A DNA stretch of 45,594 nt from an uncultured Lewinella sp. (GCA_937873655.1 CALMYQ010000015.1:1-45594); one strand, 5' to 3'; counted from the first letter of the stretch, positions 14,391 through 23,024 are shown. Notes: generated by a model from the sequence alone, not told the origin. Program-made: numbers and translations.

Positions 14391-16250
14391 CTATTCCCCG
14401 GTCCACCTCGACCGCAAATAATGCGCAGCCGCCTTCGGCCTTCGATCCCGCGTAAAGACCCCTTTGTAGTTCATGCCGCTGAACCGGATAATGCCCTGGC
14501 CTGTTTTGAAATCAGCAAAGGCCCAGACGTGCATGCCCGCCACAAAATCGCGTGCCGCAGCTACATCCAGGTAGGCTTTTATGAATTGGGTTTGAAATTC
14601 CTCACTGTACATCTCCGGTTCATCGGCATGCATGCCCGGGTAGGTATCCGCCCCGAATTCGGTGATGATGATGGGCTTGTTGAACTGCTTGTGCAGGCCG
14701 TCAAGTTCCATTTCGAGTATTTTGACCCCGCCCGCCAGGTCGCCGGTGTGGGTATACCAGCCGTAGTACCGGTTGATGCAGATGATATCGCCGAGGCCTA
14801 ACCATTCGGCAGGACCGCCCATGACGCCGACCACGGTAGCCAAACGGGTATTATCCTTTTCCTTTACGAGGGCGAACAAATCCCTGAATGCAGCCATGCT
14901 TTCCGGCGAAGCTTCCCTGCCCCGGCTGCCGCCGTTGATGTTCAGGTCGGCGGGCATCGGCTCGTTGGCGACATTCCACATGATGACCGACGGGTGGTTT
15001 TTATCCCGGTTGATCAGTTCATTGATGTATTGCCTGCACATGGCCTGCCGCTGAGCCAGTTCCGAAGCGTCGCCATGGAAATATAACCCGACGGCGGGGA
15101 TCTCGTCGATGATCAGAAAACCCTCCCGGTCGGCCATTTGCATATAGGTCTCATCGTAGGGATAATGAGAGGTTCGGAACGAATTGGCGCCCACCCATTT
15201 CATCAGCGAAAAATCCTTGACGATGACAGGATTGGCGACCCCCCGCCCGAAAATCGGGAAATCCTCGTGCTTGCCGAATCCCTTCAGGAAAATGGGCTTG
15301 CCGTTCAGCAGCAATTCCTTATCGGTGACGCTGACAGTCCGCACCCCGGTTTCGAGCGCATAATGATCGAGTGTAGCCTTGGCATCCCCGATCGTCACGT
15401 CAATCTGGTATAAAAACGGATCTTCCGGCGACCACAAGCGGACATCCGGAATAGCAATGGTCGCTGTTGCGGTATTGTTGACAAAATTCAGGGGCGATTC
15501 AAACCTTCGGCCGTTACCTGAAATGACGGCCTTTCCCCCCTTGACCGCCCCATCTGCGGCCACTTTGAGCTCTATACTTCCTGTAGCGCCGTTAAAGCCC
15601 GTTTTAACCGTAATATCCCGGATCGAGGCGGTTGCCGGCAAGGAATATAACCAGACATCGCGATGCAATCCGGCATAAGGGAAAAAGTCGTAATTCGCCT
15701 TCGGATAGCTGGAGAAAAAACCGCCGGTCACGTTCCCGGTAGGAACCCGGGCCGGGCTCAGTTTGTTCTCTACCTGGATCGTGATCCGGTTGGGCGCTCC
15801 CCATTGTACCCTGGAACCGATCTCAAAGGCAAACGGCAAATGCCCGCCCTCGTGCCGGCCCACCGGTTGCCCGTTCACCCAGACTTTGGCCGCATAATTC
15901 GCCGATCCGACCCGCAGGAAGATCCTTTGACCCCGCCACGCAGCAGGTACAAAAGTTTCCGTTTCATACCACGCCAACCCCAGGTAATCCCGGCTATCTG
16001 TGAATTGCTCGTTCCAGCTGCCAGGCACCGCAATCGGCCGGAAATCCTGAAGGCCGCCCTGCCATTTATCCTGTTCGCCTACCTCCAACGAGTCTTTCCG
16101 GAATTTCCAGATCCCCGACAAATTCAACGTATTCCTGATCTCATTCTGCTGCGGAAACAAGCCGATCATCGCCGGATCAGCAACCGTAAACTCCTGGGCA
16201 TAGCCCGCTGTCGTGCAGCATACCCAGAACAGGATGGCCATTTTTTTCAT
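14391..16250 (-). CDS. uidA-like: GH2 beta-glucuronidase
   Basis: The 619-residue protein has a signal peptide ending at GYAQ (residue 19). The GH2 layout is complete: jelly-roll domain (about 40-205), immunoglobulin-like domain (about 208-310) and barrel (about 315-615). The acid/base is in NVANEP (N429, E430) and the nucleophile in ITEFGAD (E531). NYK at 594-596, in MNYKGVFTRDRRPK, corresponds to the N-x-K motif that recognises the uronate carboxylate in beta-glucuronidases, which separates it from galactosidases. It should remove terminal glucuronic acid from oligosaccharides in the periplasm. It is the first gene of a minus-strand group leading to the esterase and then the GH13 and HEILH genes. 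Confidence 0.93.
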   Translation of the reverse strand: MKKMAILFWVCCTTAGYAQEFTVADPAMIGLFPQQNEIRNTLNLSGIWKFRKDSLEVGEQDKWQGGLQDFRPIAVPGSWNEQFTDSRDYLGLAWYETETFVPAAWRGQRIFLRVGSANYAAKVWVNGQPVGRHEGGHLPFAFEIGSRVQWGAPNRITIQVENKLSPARVPTGNVTGGFFSSYPKANYDFFPYAGLHRDVWLYSLPATASIRDITVKTGFNGATGSIELKVAADGAVKGGKAVISGNGRRFESPLNFVNNTATATIAIPDVRLWSPEDPFLYQIDVTIGDAKATLDHYALETGVRTVSVTDKELLLNGKPIFLKGFGKHEDFPIFGRGVANPVIVKDFSLMKWVGANSFRTSHYPYDETYMQMADREGFLIIDEIPAVGLYFHGDASELAQRQAMCRQYINELINRDKNHPSVIMWNVANEPMPADLNINGGSRGREASPESMAAFRDLFALVKEKDNTRLATVVGVMGGPAEWLGLGDIICINRYYGWYTHTGDLAGGVKILEMELDGLHKQFNKPIIITEFGADTYPGMHADEPEMYSEEFQTQFIKAYLDVAAARDFVAGMHVWAFADFKTGQGIIRFSGMNYKGVFTRDRRPKAAAHYLRSRWTGE

Positions 16251-16446
16251 AGTCAGCTAGTTGGTGAAGTTGTTATGGTAAAGATCTTTAAAAATCTTGT
16301 CCAAGGTAAAGATAAGGATTACAAAATTCAATTGTACCATTTTTATACAATAAGCCTTTCTATCTGTGAAACCCACGAAATCACCGGAAAACAAAAAACG
16401 CCCCTGATCTGCCAAACCACCTGAAACCAAGCCTCAATGTCCTGAG

Positions 16447-16573
16447 TGCCCTGAGTGCCCTGAGTGATCTTAGTGCCCTTAGTGGTCCCCCCCCCAATGC
16501 CGTACCCCCTTAGTGCCCTTAGTGCCCTAAGTGGTCCCCCCCCAATGCCGTACCCCCTTAGTGCCCTTAGTGT
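16447..16573. repeat. TTAGTGCCC array with duplicated C-tract segment
   Basis: Nonamer units CTGAGTGCC and TTAGTGCCC alternate with a longer segment: TTAGTGCCC units, AGTGGT, a C run (9 C at 16487-16495, then 8 C at 16536-16543), then CAATGCCGTACCCCC. The compound segment is present twice, the second copy followed by more TTAGTGCCC. It lies between the divergent beta-glucuronidase and the dehydrogenase/cytochrome genes. 16251-16446 otherwise shows nothing recognised apart from a weak minus-strand TATCTTTA box near 16307. Confidence 0.92.
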
Positions 16574-16631
16574 TAAAAAATCCCCCCTTTTCCGTATTTT
16601 GCCCCGAAGAAAAACCAGCTTAATAAAAAAC

Positions 16632-19600
16632 ATGAAAAAGTTCGCCCTTTCGACCTTTGCCTGCGCCCTCATTTTCGTCGCTTGCAAAGAAACGCCTCCG
16701 CCTCCACCCGCCGACATGCTCACCGAGACCGAAGATCCGGCCATCGGACCGGAAAGAGCCCGGGAAATCCGCGAAAAAACACCAGCCGTCGTCGGAGAAG
16801 GCCTCCAGCTTTCCCTCTGGGCCTCCGACTCCCTGGCGCCCGACCCGATAGCCATGTCCATTGACGACTGGGGCCATGTCTACCTCACGCGCACCAACCG
16901 CCAGAAAAACTCCGAGTTTGATATCCGCGGCCACCGGGACTGGATGACCGCCTCCATTTCACTCCAGACCCTGGAAGAACGCCGTGCATTCCTGCGTGCC
17001 ACCTTTGCCCCCGAACTGAGCAAGGAAAACGAATGGCTGCCTGACCTCAACTTTGACGGCGTCCACGACTGGCACGACCTCACCGTCGAAAAAGAAGAAG
17101 TATGGCGCCTGGAGGATACCAACGGTGACGGCATTGCCGACGTCTCCAAGCGCTACCTGGAAGATTTCAACGAAGAAGTCACGGACGTCGCCGGCGCATT
17201 CCTCATTCGCGGGAAGGACGCCTACATCGGAGTCGCTCCTGACATGTGGCGCCTTGAAGACACCGATGGCAACGGCGATTGGGATAAAAAGACCTCTATC
17301 AGCCACGGCTATCAGGTTCATATCGGTTTCGGCGGTCATGGCATGTCGGGCGTCATACCCGGCCCGGACGGTCGCATTTACTGGGGCATCGGCGACATCG
17401 GCGGCACATTGACCACCGTCGACGGCCGCACCATCGAAAATCCCAACTCAGGGTTCATCTGCCGGTCCAATCCGGACGGCTCCGATTTCGAGATTTTCGC
17501 CACCGGCCTGCGCAATACCCACGAATTCGTATTCGACGAGTACGGCAACATCATCTCTTCCGATAACGACGGCGACCACCGCGGCGAAAGCGAACGACTG
17601 GTCCACATCGTTGAAGGCTCGGATGCCGGGTGGCGCTCCAACTGGCAGTACGGCAAATACACCGACCCCAGGAACAACGGCTACAACGTCTGGATGGACG
17701 AACGGCTTTTTGTTCCGCACTGGGACGGCCAGGCCGCCTATATCATTCCGCCCATCCAGAATTACCACAACGGTCCCGCCGGCATGGTTTACAATCCGGG
17801 CACGGCCCTGGGTTCTGAATGGAAGAACAAGTTCTTCCTCGTTGAATTCGTCGGTTCGCCCACCAATTCCCATATCTGGTCGTTCGGGCTCAAATCCAAA
17901 GGGGCGTCCTTTGAGCTTGACGGTGAAAAAGACGTGCTGAGCGGCATTCTGCCGACCGGCATCCGCTTCGGCCCCGACGGCGCGCTGTATGTCGCCGACT
18001 GGATCAACGGGTGGGGGACCAAAAATTACGGCCGCGTCTGGAAACTCGATGTCACCCCCGAAAAGAACGATATGGCCGCCTCCCGCAAAGAGACCAAGCG
18101 GCTGATGGAACTCAATTATGAGGAACAACCACGGGACTCTTTGTACTCGCTGCTGTTCTACCCTGACCAGCGCATCCGCCTCAAGGCTCAGTTCGAACTG
18201 GTCAACCGGGGCAGAAAAGGCGCCAAACTGTTGCAAAAGGCCGCCGAACAAACCGATAACCAGCTGGCGCGCGTACACGGCATCTGGGGCCTCGGGCAAT
18301 TGGCGCGGGCCAACCCGAAATACGCCGACCCGATTATTCCGCTGCTGAAGGATTCGGATCCGGAGATCACGGTCCAGACCGCCAAAATGCTCGGGGATGC
18401 AGACATCGTTCGTGTAGGCGCCGACCTGATCCCGATGCTGACCAGCGATGTGCCGCGCGTCCGGTTCTATGCCGCCGAGGCCCTGGGGCAACTCAAGCAC
18501 CAGGCTGCCGTTGAACCGCTGATCAACATGCTGGAAGCCAACAACGATGAAGACCTTTACATCCGCCACGCCGGCGTACTCGCCCTCACCCGGATCGGGA
18601 ACGCTGAGCCCTTGGTTGCACTGGCCGGGAACCCCAGCAAGGCCCTGCGGACCGCCGCCGTATTGGTGTTGCGCCGGCTGGGCGACGAACGCGTAGCTTT
18701 GTTCCTGAAAGACCAGGACGAGTATATCGTAACCGAAGCGGCGCGCGCCATCAACGACGACCTGTCGATACCCGGAGCGCTGCCCGCCCTAGCCGCGACC
18801 TTGCAGGATACCCAATTCACAGGCGAACCCCTGTTGCGCCGTGCCATCAATGCGGCTTTGCGCGTAGGGGGGCAGAAAGAACTGGATATGCTGTTCGCCT
18901 TTTCGCAGCGGCCCGGTATTTCCGAGGCCATGAAAGCTGAAGCGCTGGGCGCGCTCGGTACCTGGGCCAACCCTTCGGTCCTTGATCGCGTGGACGGACG
19001 CTTGCGCGGCGCAATCGAACGGGACCCGGCTATGGTCCGCGCCAAAATTGAGCCCGCTGTACCCGAGTTGTTGAAAACCGACAACAAGGAAACCCTGATC
19101 GCCGTAGCGGGATTGCTGGCCAACCTGGGCATCCCGTCGGTGAACGACCAATTGGCGTCCCTGTACGCCAAATCAAAGAATCAGGAGGTGAAGATCGCCG
19201 TGCTGACGGCCCTGAATGCGCTGAAGTACGAGAAGATGGAATCCCTCCTGAAAACCGCCATGGCCGATCAGGACCCGGGCGTGCGGACGGCTGCGCTGGC
19301 ATTGCTGGACAATTCCACCGTGACGAAAGAGAACCTGCCGGCGCTCGTCAAGGGGATCTTCACCAAAGGCACTATCCGCGAACAGCAACAATTGCTGATG
19401 GCGTTGAACAACCTGGACCCGGAGAAAACGGTGCCCGTGCTCGAGGACCTGTTCCGCAAATACAAGGCGCGCCAATTGTCGCCGGACCTCAGCCTGGAAT
19501 TGAAGGAAGCCATCGATTCCTCCGGTTCGGCCGACCTCCAAACCAAAATGGCCGAATTAAAGACCGACGATTCACCGCTCGTCAAATACGCGGATGCCCT

Positions 19601-20024
19601 GTACGGCGGCAGCCGGCGCGAGGGGTGGAACATCTTTAACAACAACCCAACGGCCCAATGCGTGCGCTGCCATGCGCTGCGCGGTTCCGGCGGAACAGTC
19701 GGTCCTGACCTGTCCAATATCGGCAATACCCTCAAGCGGGAACAGCTCCTCCAGGCCCTGGTGGACCCCGGCGCGCGGATCGCTCCCGGCTACGGCAGCG
19801 TTTCCTTCACCCTGAAGGACGGCCAGGAAGTCACCGGCGCCCTGATGAAGGAAACCGATAAGGAGCTGACCATCAAAACCTCCGACGCCGAACCCCTGGT
19901 CATCCCGACCGCCCGGATCGACAAGCGCAACAACCTCCCTTCCGGCATGCCGCCGATGGGTGCGCTGCTGTCCACCCGCGAACTGCGCGACCTGGTCGCG
20001 TTTTTGACTGAATTAAAGGAATAG
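16632..20024 (+). CDS. PVC-type dehydrogenase/HEAT/cytochrome c lipoprotein
   Basis: The ATG at 16632 gives a 1,130-residue lipoprotein (lipobox IFVAC, Cys18). An open frame continues upstream to 16464, but those codons merely translate the TTAGTGCCC array, so it is not used. A beta-propeller region resembling membrane-bound dehydrogenases of the PVC type (glucose/sorbosone-like) spans about residues 60-480; it includes PDGRIYWGIGDIGGT and GPDGALYVADWINGWG. About 500-960 are HEAT repeats. The C-terminus is a cytochrome c-like heme-binding domain with CVRCH (C1010, C1013, H1014), then GTVGPDLSNIG and a PSGMPPM methionine region. The likely role is oxidation of a sugar or other polyhydroxy compound in the periplasm with electrons passed to the heme. 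The substrate is not predictable. Confidence 0.9.
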   Translation: MKKFALSTFACALIFVACKETPPPPPADMLTETEDPAIGPERAREIREKTPAVVGEGLQLSLWASDSLAPDPIAMSIDDWGHVYLTRTNRQKNSEFDIRGHRDWMTASISLQTLEERRAFLRATFAPELSKENEWLPDLNFDGVHDWHDLTVEKEEVWRLEDTNGDGIADVSKRYLEDFNEEVTDVAGAFLIRGKDAYIGVAPDMWRLEDTDGNGDWDKKTSISHGYQVHIGFGGHGMSGVIPGPDGRIYWGIGDIGGTLTTVDGRTIENPNSGFICRSNPDGSDFEIFATGLRNTHEFVFDEYGNIISSDNDGDHRGESERLVHIVEGSDAGWRSNWQYGKYTDPRNNGYNVWMDERLFVPHWDGQAAYIIPPIQNYHNGPAGMVYNPGTALGSEWKNKFFLVEFVGSPTNSHIWSFGLKSKGASFELDGEKDVLSGILPTGIRFGPDGALYVADWINGWGTKNYGRVWKLDVTPEKNDMAASRKETKRLMELNYEEQPRDSLYSLLFYPDQRIRLKAQFELVNRGRKGAKLLQKAAEQTDNQLARVHGIWGLGQLARANPKYADPIIPLLKDSDPEITVQTAKMLGDADIVRVGADLIPMLTSDVPRVRFYAAEALGQLKHQAAVEPLINMLEANNDEDLYIRHAGVLALTRIGNAEPLVALAGNPSKALRTAAVLVLRRLGDERVALFLKDQDEYIVTEAARAINDDLSIPGALPALAATLQDTQFTGEPLLRRAINAALRVGGQKELDMLFAFSQRPGISEAMKAEALGALGTWANPSVLDRVDGRLRGAIERDPAMVRAKIEPAVPELLKTDNKETLIAVAGLLANLGIPSVNDQLASLYAKSKNQEVKIAVLTALNALKYEKMESLLKTAMADQDPGVRTAALALLDNSTVTKENLPALVKGIFTKGTIREQQQLLMALNNLDPEKTVPVLEDLFRKYKARQLSPDLSLELKEAIDSSGSADLQTKMAELKTDDSPLVKYADALYGGSRREGWNIFNNNPTAQCVRCHALRGSGGTVGPDLSNIGNTLKREQLLQALVDPGARIAPGYGSVSFTLKDGQEVTGALMKETDKELTIKTSDAEPLVIPTARIDKRNNLPSGMPPMGALLSTRELRDLVAFLTELKE

Positions 20025-20071
20025 GCAGGCAGATTGTTAAGCCCGAATCGAGTGCCTGAGTGCAAAGAAAG

Positions 20072-20102
20072 GTCAGGGCGTAAGGGGAAGTTGCGCCCTG
20101 AC
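20072..20102 (+). terminator. 9-bp hairpin after the dehydrogenase gene (no T-tract)
   Basis: GTCAGGGCG and CGCCCTGAC form a perfect stem with a 13-nt loop, 47 bases after the stop codon. No run of T follows, so this is either a factor-dependent end or a stabilising 3' structure. Confidence 0.4.
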
Positions 20103-20116
20103 TTGATTTCAGGTTA

Positions 20117-20197
20117 AAAGTGCCGTCAGGTACAAAATATCGGTAGGATGTTGGCATCCAGGCGGGTTAAGCGTGCCGTAGGTACGCAATGTGAATA
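20117..20197 (+). repeat. Dispersed hairpin repeat (copy 2)
   Basis: GTGCC-GTCA-GGTAC (20120-20133) is followed by AAAATAT and CGGTAG (20141-20146), then, after a spacer, GCGTGCC-GTA-GGTACGC (20171-20187). This closely matches the minus-strand reading of 12672-12600. It lies downstream of the dehydrogenase/cytochrome gene in the same orientation as that gene, just as copy 1 is oriented with its own operon. Confidence 0.8.
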
Positions 20198-20684
20198 GAA
20201 TTGATGATTGATAATTTCATGATTACCGCCTTCGCCCCCAGGCTACGGCCGTCAGGGTATGATTGTTGAGGTTTAGTAAAAGGCAGCAATTCATGAATCA
20301 GACAGCTGCCTTCAAGGGTTTTTTGTTGAGCCTGATCGGAAGACCGCTGTTGAATTTTAATTGACCGCCCTAAGCGAGCCGTATCCCCCTCGGGAGGGGG
20401 TAGGGGAGGAAATAACGCTGAATTGGTTAAATCACCGGGTGCTTGATTTATTTGATGTTTGGTGAATTGAAAGGAGGAGATGAGGGAGTGGGAGGAGGGG
20501 GTTGTCACTCTGTCCTTTCATGACTCTTATCTGCTTAGTTTTTTCAGAAATCCAACTAATTTTCCCAATCCAATTTGGTCAAAAAATTAAGTGTTAATTT
20601 TTTTGATAACCGGTACCTTGATTGAAACCTTCGTGCCGGTTTCGCGTATAAGCGGTAATTGGGTGATTTTAGGTCAATCTTTAA
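20198..20684. other. Non-coding region with one C/G hairpin
   Basis: No convincing gene was found. CCCCCT-CGGG-AGGGGG at 20385-20400 is a 6-bp stem with a 4-nt loop, similar in style to the other small hairpins in the window. The base composition turns A+T-rich from about 20520 onward. Confidence 0.45.
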
Positions 20685-20890
20685 ATGAATTTTAAGGTAT
20701 TGCATAAGCGCCTTGGGAATAAGATTTACCTGATCTGTGATAATGCAAGCTACAATCGAAATAAAGCATAAAACTCGTTTTTGGATAATGCCAAAGTATA
20801 CAAGACGGAAATACGATCTATACTGACCTTAAATTCTTAAATTTCAGAACAGAAGAGGGAACCTCTTTCTATGCCATAGCCACTTCATGA
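20685..20890 (+). pseudogene. Decayed IS630-family transposase remnant
   Basis: A 28-codon frame (20685-20771) contains NKIYLICDNASYNRNKA. This fits the second DDE-type aspartate segment of IS630-like transposases (IYLICDNARYYRNK in intact relatives, from memory). Just downstream, in shifted frames, are FLDNAKVYKTEIRSILTLN and LNFRTEEGTS, which resemble the transposase C-terminus. The middle, including the catalytic glutamate segment, appears deleted, and the two C-terminal pieces are separated by a small duplication. Inverted ends were not found. It marks an old insertion beside the A+T-rich island. Confidence 0.55.
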
Positions 20891-21038
20891 TGGGTATATT
20901 AGCCGGAATTATTCCCTTGTGATTGTCTAGTTTAGAAAATTGAAACTGGATTTCAAGTTTTTTGAACCCACGGGATTGTCGCGAAATAAACCACTAGGGG
21001 GCATTGAACATTTCATATTTTTCATAAAAATCAAAAAC

Positions 21039-21401
21039 ATGAATGCTAAAAAGTTAATTATTGGTGTATTCGCTATTCTGATACTGAATTCTTGTAAAAC
21101 GACAATTTATGGAGGTTATATTGGCCAAAGCGTGTCGACTACTATTGAATTATCAGAGGCAAATTTTAAAGTTCTTGGTAGCTTCACCGGATCAGCATCT
21201 GCTAGGAAGGCAGTTTGGAGTATCAAGGATAAGACAGGGGTAGTTAGTGATGCCAAAAATGATCTGATTGCAAATGCAAAAAAGGCCGGGATTGAATTGA
21301 CAGGAGCTAGAACATTAATAAATATTACTACGGATATCATACAAAATCCAAATCGCATTACCTGTACAATGTCAGCCGAAATAATTGAATTTACAAAATA
21401 A
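21039..21401 (+). CDS. Small lipoprotein, DUF6567-like
   Basis: The ATG at 21039 gives 120 residues with a lipobox (ILNSC, Cys19); an earlier in-frame start at 20940 would add 33 residues without signal character and is not used. The mature part has VSTTIELSEANFKVLGSFTGSASA, then a helical region with ANAKKAGIELTGARTLINITTD and a strand TCTMSAEIIEF. This pattern is like small Bacteroidota lipoproteins of the DUF6567 type, a tentative match from memory. Function is unknown. The gene is A+T-rich compared with the flanks and lies between a transposase remnant and a nuclease gene, so it may be part of an acquired segment. Confidence 0.65.
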   Translation: MNAKKLIIGVFAILILNSCKTTIYGGYIGQSVSTTIELSEANFKVLGSFTGSASARKAVWSIKDKTGVVSDAKNDLIANAKKAGIELTGARTLINITTDIIQNPNRITCTMSAEIIEFTK

Positions 21402-21589
21402 GAATAAATAATTTCCCCAACTATTAGAATTGACTTTGTAAACATCGGAAGGCGAGAATGGTTTTTTATGATAAATGATTTTGTTTAATAGAAAAAGCAA
21501 TATCAAAGATAAGTTTTTATGCAAAAATTTTGATGAAATTTCATGAAATATCTCAACTTTTGGGCATTCAAATTTTTACAATTTAAAGA

Positions 21590-22720
21590 ATGAGCGATAC
21601 TATATTTATTTTAAACGACCAGGGAGAGCTGAATGAACTCTCAGAATCCTTTTATGATAGTGAGGATCTCCTTCAGGGACTGCTAGCAACTTACCCTAAA
21701 TTATTGGCAGGCAGTCAAATGAATAATACTTCTCCAAGGAAATGGTTACTGATTTCCAGAGAGTTAGGGATTTCAGATCAGGAAGGTAGCCCAAACAGAT
21801 GGGCCTTGGATCACCTGTTCATCGATCAGGACGCCATTCCGACGTTGGTAGAAGTAAAAAGAAGTACCGATACTAGATTGAGAAGGGAGGTAATCGGTCA
21901 AATTTTGGATTATGCGGCGAATTCTACTGCTTATTGGTCAATTGGTGAATTAGAGTTTTTGTATAAAAAAACATGTGAGCAGTTTTCGGAAGATCCTGAA
22001 ATCAAGCTTATTGAATTTTTGGAAAATGAACAAGAAGTATCTATATTTTGGGAAAAGGTAGATACGAATCTTAAAGCTGGGAAAATCAGATTGCTTATTG
22101 TTGCAGATATAATTCCCAAAGAGCTGTTAAGGATCATTGAATTCCTGAATGAACAAATGTCCCCAGCTGAAATCTTAGGCCTGGAGGTAAAGCAATATGT
22201 AGGAGAAAGCTTGAAAACATTGGTTCCAAAATTGGTTGGTCAAACAACTCAGTCGACCCTGAAAAAGAAGGTGAAAATATTAGGGAACCAAACCCAAATT
22301 AATGAAGAAGAATACTGGAAGGTTTTTCATAATCAATCTGGAAAAGTAAAAGCAGGTATAGCAAAAAGGATTGTAGATTGGGTAAGAAACAAATGCGATT
22401 ATTTATATATCGGGGGTAGAGGAATTGAGTATGGTTTTGGCCATTCGATTGTCCCGGTTACCAGAAAGCAACTTGGCGACAAGATGTGGGATATCCTTCC
22501 TTTCAGTATTTGGACTAATGGCACTATTGAAATTTCTTTTCAATATTACAAGAATCGGCCTCCAATGGATTCAATTGAAAATAAAAAAAAGCTTGCCGAA
22601 CAATTAAATACTATTCAGGGTGTTGAGATTCCAGAAAATAAGCTTAGTAAAAGACCGAATTTTGACTTGATTCGTCTGGAAAAAAAAAGACAATTTGGAT
22701 GTTTTTTTACAAGCTTTTGA
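21590..22720 (+). CDS. PD-(D/E)XK nuclease-like protein with probable 3' frameshift
   Basis: As written, the frame encodes 376 residues. The N-terminal 115 residues have a restriction-endonuclease fold signature: LDHLFIDQD, then TLVEVKR (E88, K90), then RREVIGQILDYAA (Q104), much like NucS-type nucleases. The C-terminal half (about 215-370) is unassigned. A run of nine A at 22680-22688 precedes the last codons. With eight A the frame would run on to NLDVFLQAFDWLYRQY and stop at 22742, which is much more protein-like than the present ending RQFGCFFTSF. The gene may thus be frameshifted, slippage-expressed or misread in sequencing. A DNA-cleaving role in repair or defence is inferred from the fold only. 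A+T-rich like the preceding lipoprotein gene. Confidence 0.75.
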   Translation: MSDTIFILNDQGELNELSESFYDSEDLLQGLLATYPKLLAGSQMNNTSPRKWLLISRELGISDQEGSPNRWALDHLFIDQDAIPTLVEVKRSTDTRLRREVIGQILDYAANSTAYWSIGELEFLYKKTCEQFSEDPEIKLIEFLENEQEVSIFWEKVDTNLKAGKIRLLIVADIIPKELLRIIEFLNEQMSPAEILGLEVKQYVGESLKTLVPKLVGQTTQSTLKKKVKILGNQTQINEEEYWKVFHNQSGKVKAGIAKRIVDWVRNKCDYLYIGGRGIEYGFGHSIVPVTRKQLGDKMWDILPFSIWTNGTIEISFQYYKNRPPMDSIENKKKLAEQLNTIQGVEIPENKLSKRPNFDLIRLEKKRQFGCFFTSF

Positions 22721-22742
22721 TTGGCTTTATCGTCAGTATTAG

Positions 22743-23016
22743 GGATTAATCCGAGACCGTTCTTTAGCGTAACACTTTTGTTCTCTTTTGTCCCTTTTGT
22801 GGCTCAGAAGCAGCCTATTCTACAAGACTGATCGGAAACATGAGTTGAAACTACGCAATCTTCTCCCACCTAATGATATCTCATCTTCCATTTCAATCAA
22901 AAGTAAATGGACGAGGTCGAAGCCTTCACAGCCGCCCTCCTACCCAACCATCGAAGCCAACCCGAAGTTAACCCAAATTTAAACCAAAAACCTACCTCCA
23001 TTCCCAACCGCCCAAA
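22743..23016. other. Intergenic region with CTTTTGT microrepeat
   Basis: Three copies of CTTTTGT occur at 22775-22781, 22785-22791 and 22794-22800, a weak cousin of the other short tandem arrays. A 64-codon frame at 22788-22982 has no recognisable content and is not accepted as a gene. Confidence 0.5.
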
Positions 23017-23024
23017 TATCTTTG
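23017..23024 (+). promoter_or_regulatory. Bacteroidota -7 box before the phosphodiesterase gene
   Basis: TATCTTTG fits TAnnTTTG exactly and is identical to the box before tRNA-His. It lies about 45 bases before the likely start codon. No convincing -33 TTG was found at the usual spacing. Confidence 0.5.

Noticed and set aside
14362..14406. Longer start for the two-domain esterase
   Set aside because: The extra 15 residues precede a normal signal peptide and would overlap the upstream glucuronidase gene.
16464..16631. 56-codon N-terminal extension of the dehydrogenase/cytochrome gene
   Set aside because: The codons only translate the TTAGTGCCC array (repeated LSALS and PPPMPYP) and precede a normal lipoprotein signal sequence at 16632.
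20167..20508. 113-codon minus-strand frame
   Set aside because: It runs through the hairpin repeat and the C/G hairpin, has no start context or family resemblance, and lies in non-coding DNA.
22788..22982. 64-codon plus-strand frame before the phosphodiesterase gene
   Set aside because: It has low-complexity Ser/Pro/Lys content, no recognisable motif and covers the promoter region of the next gene.
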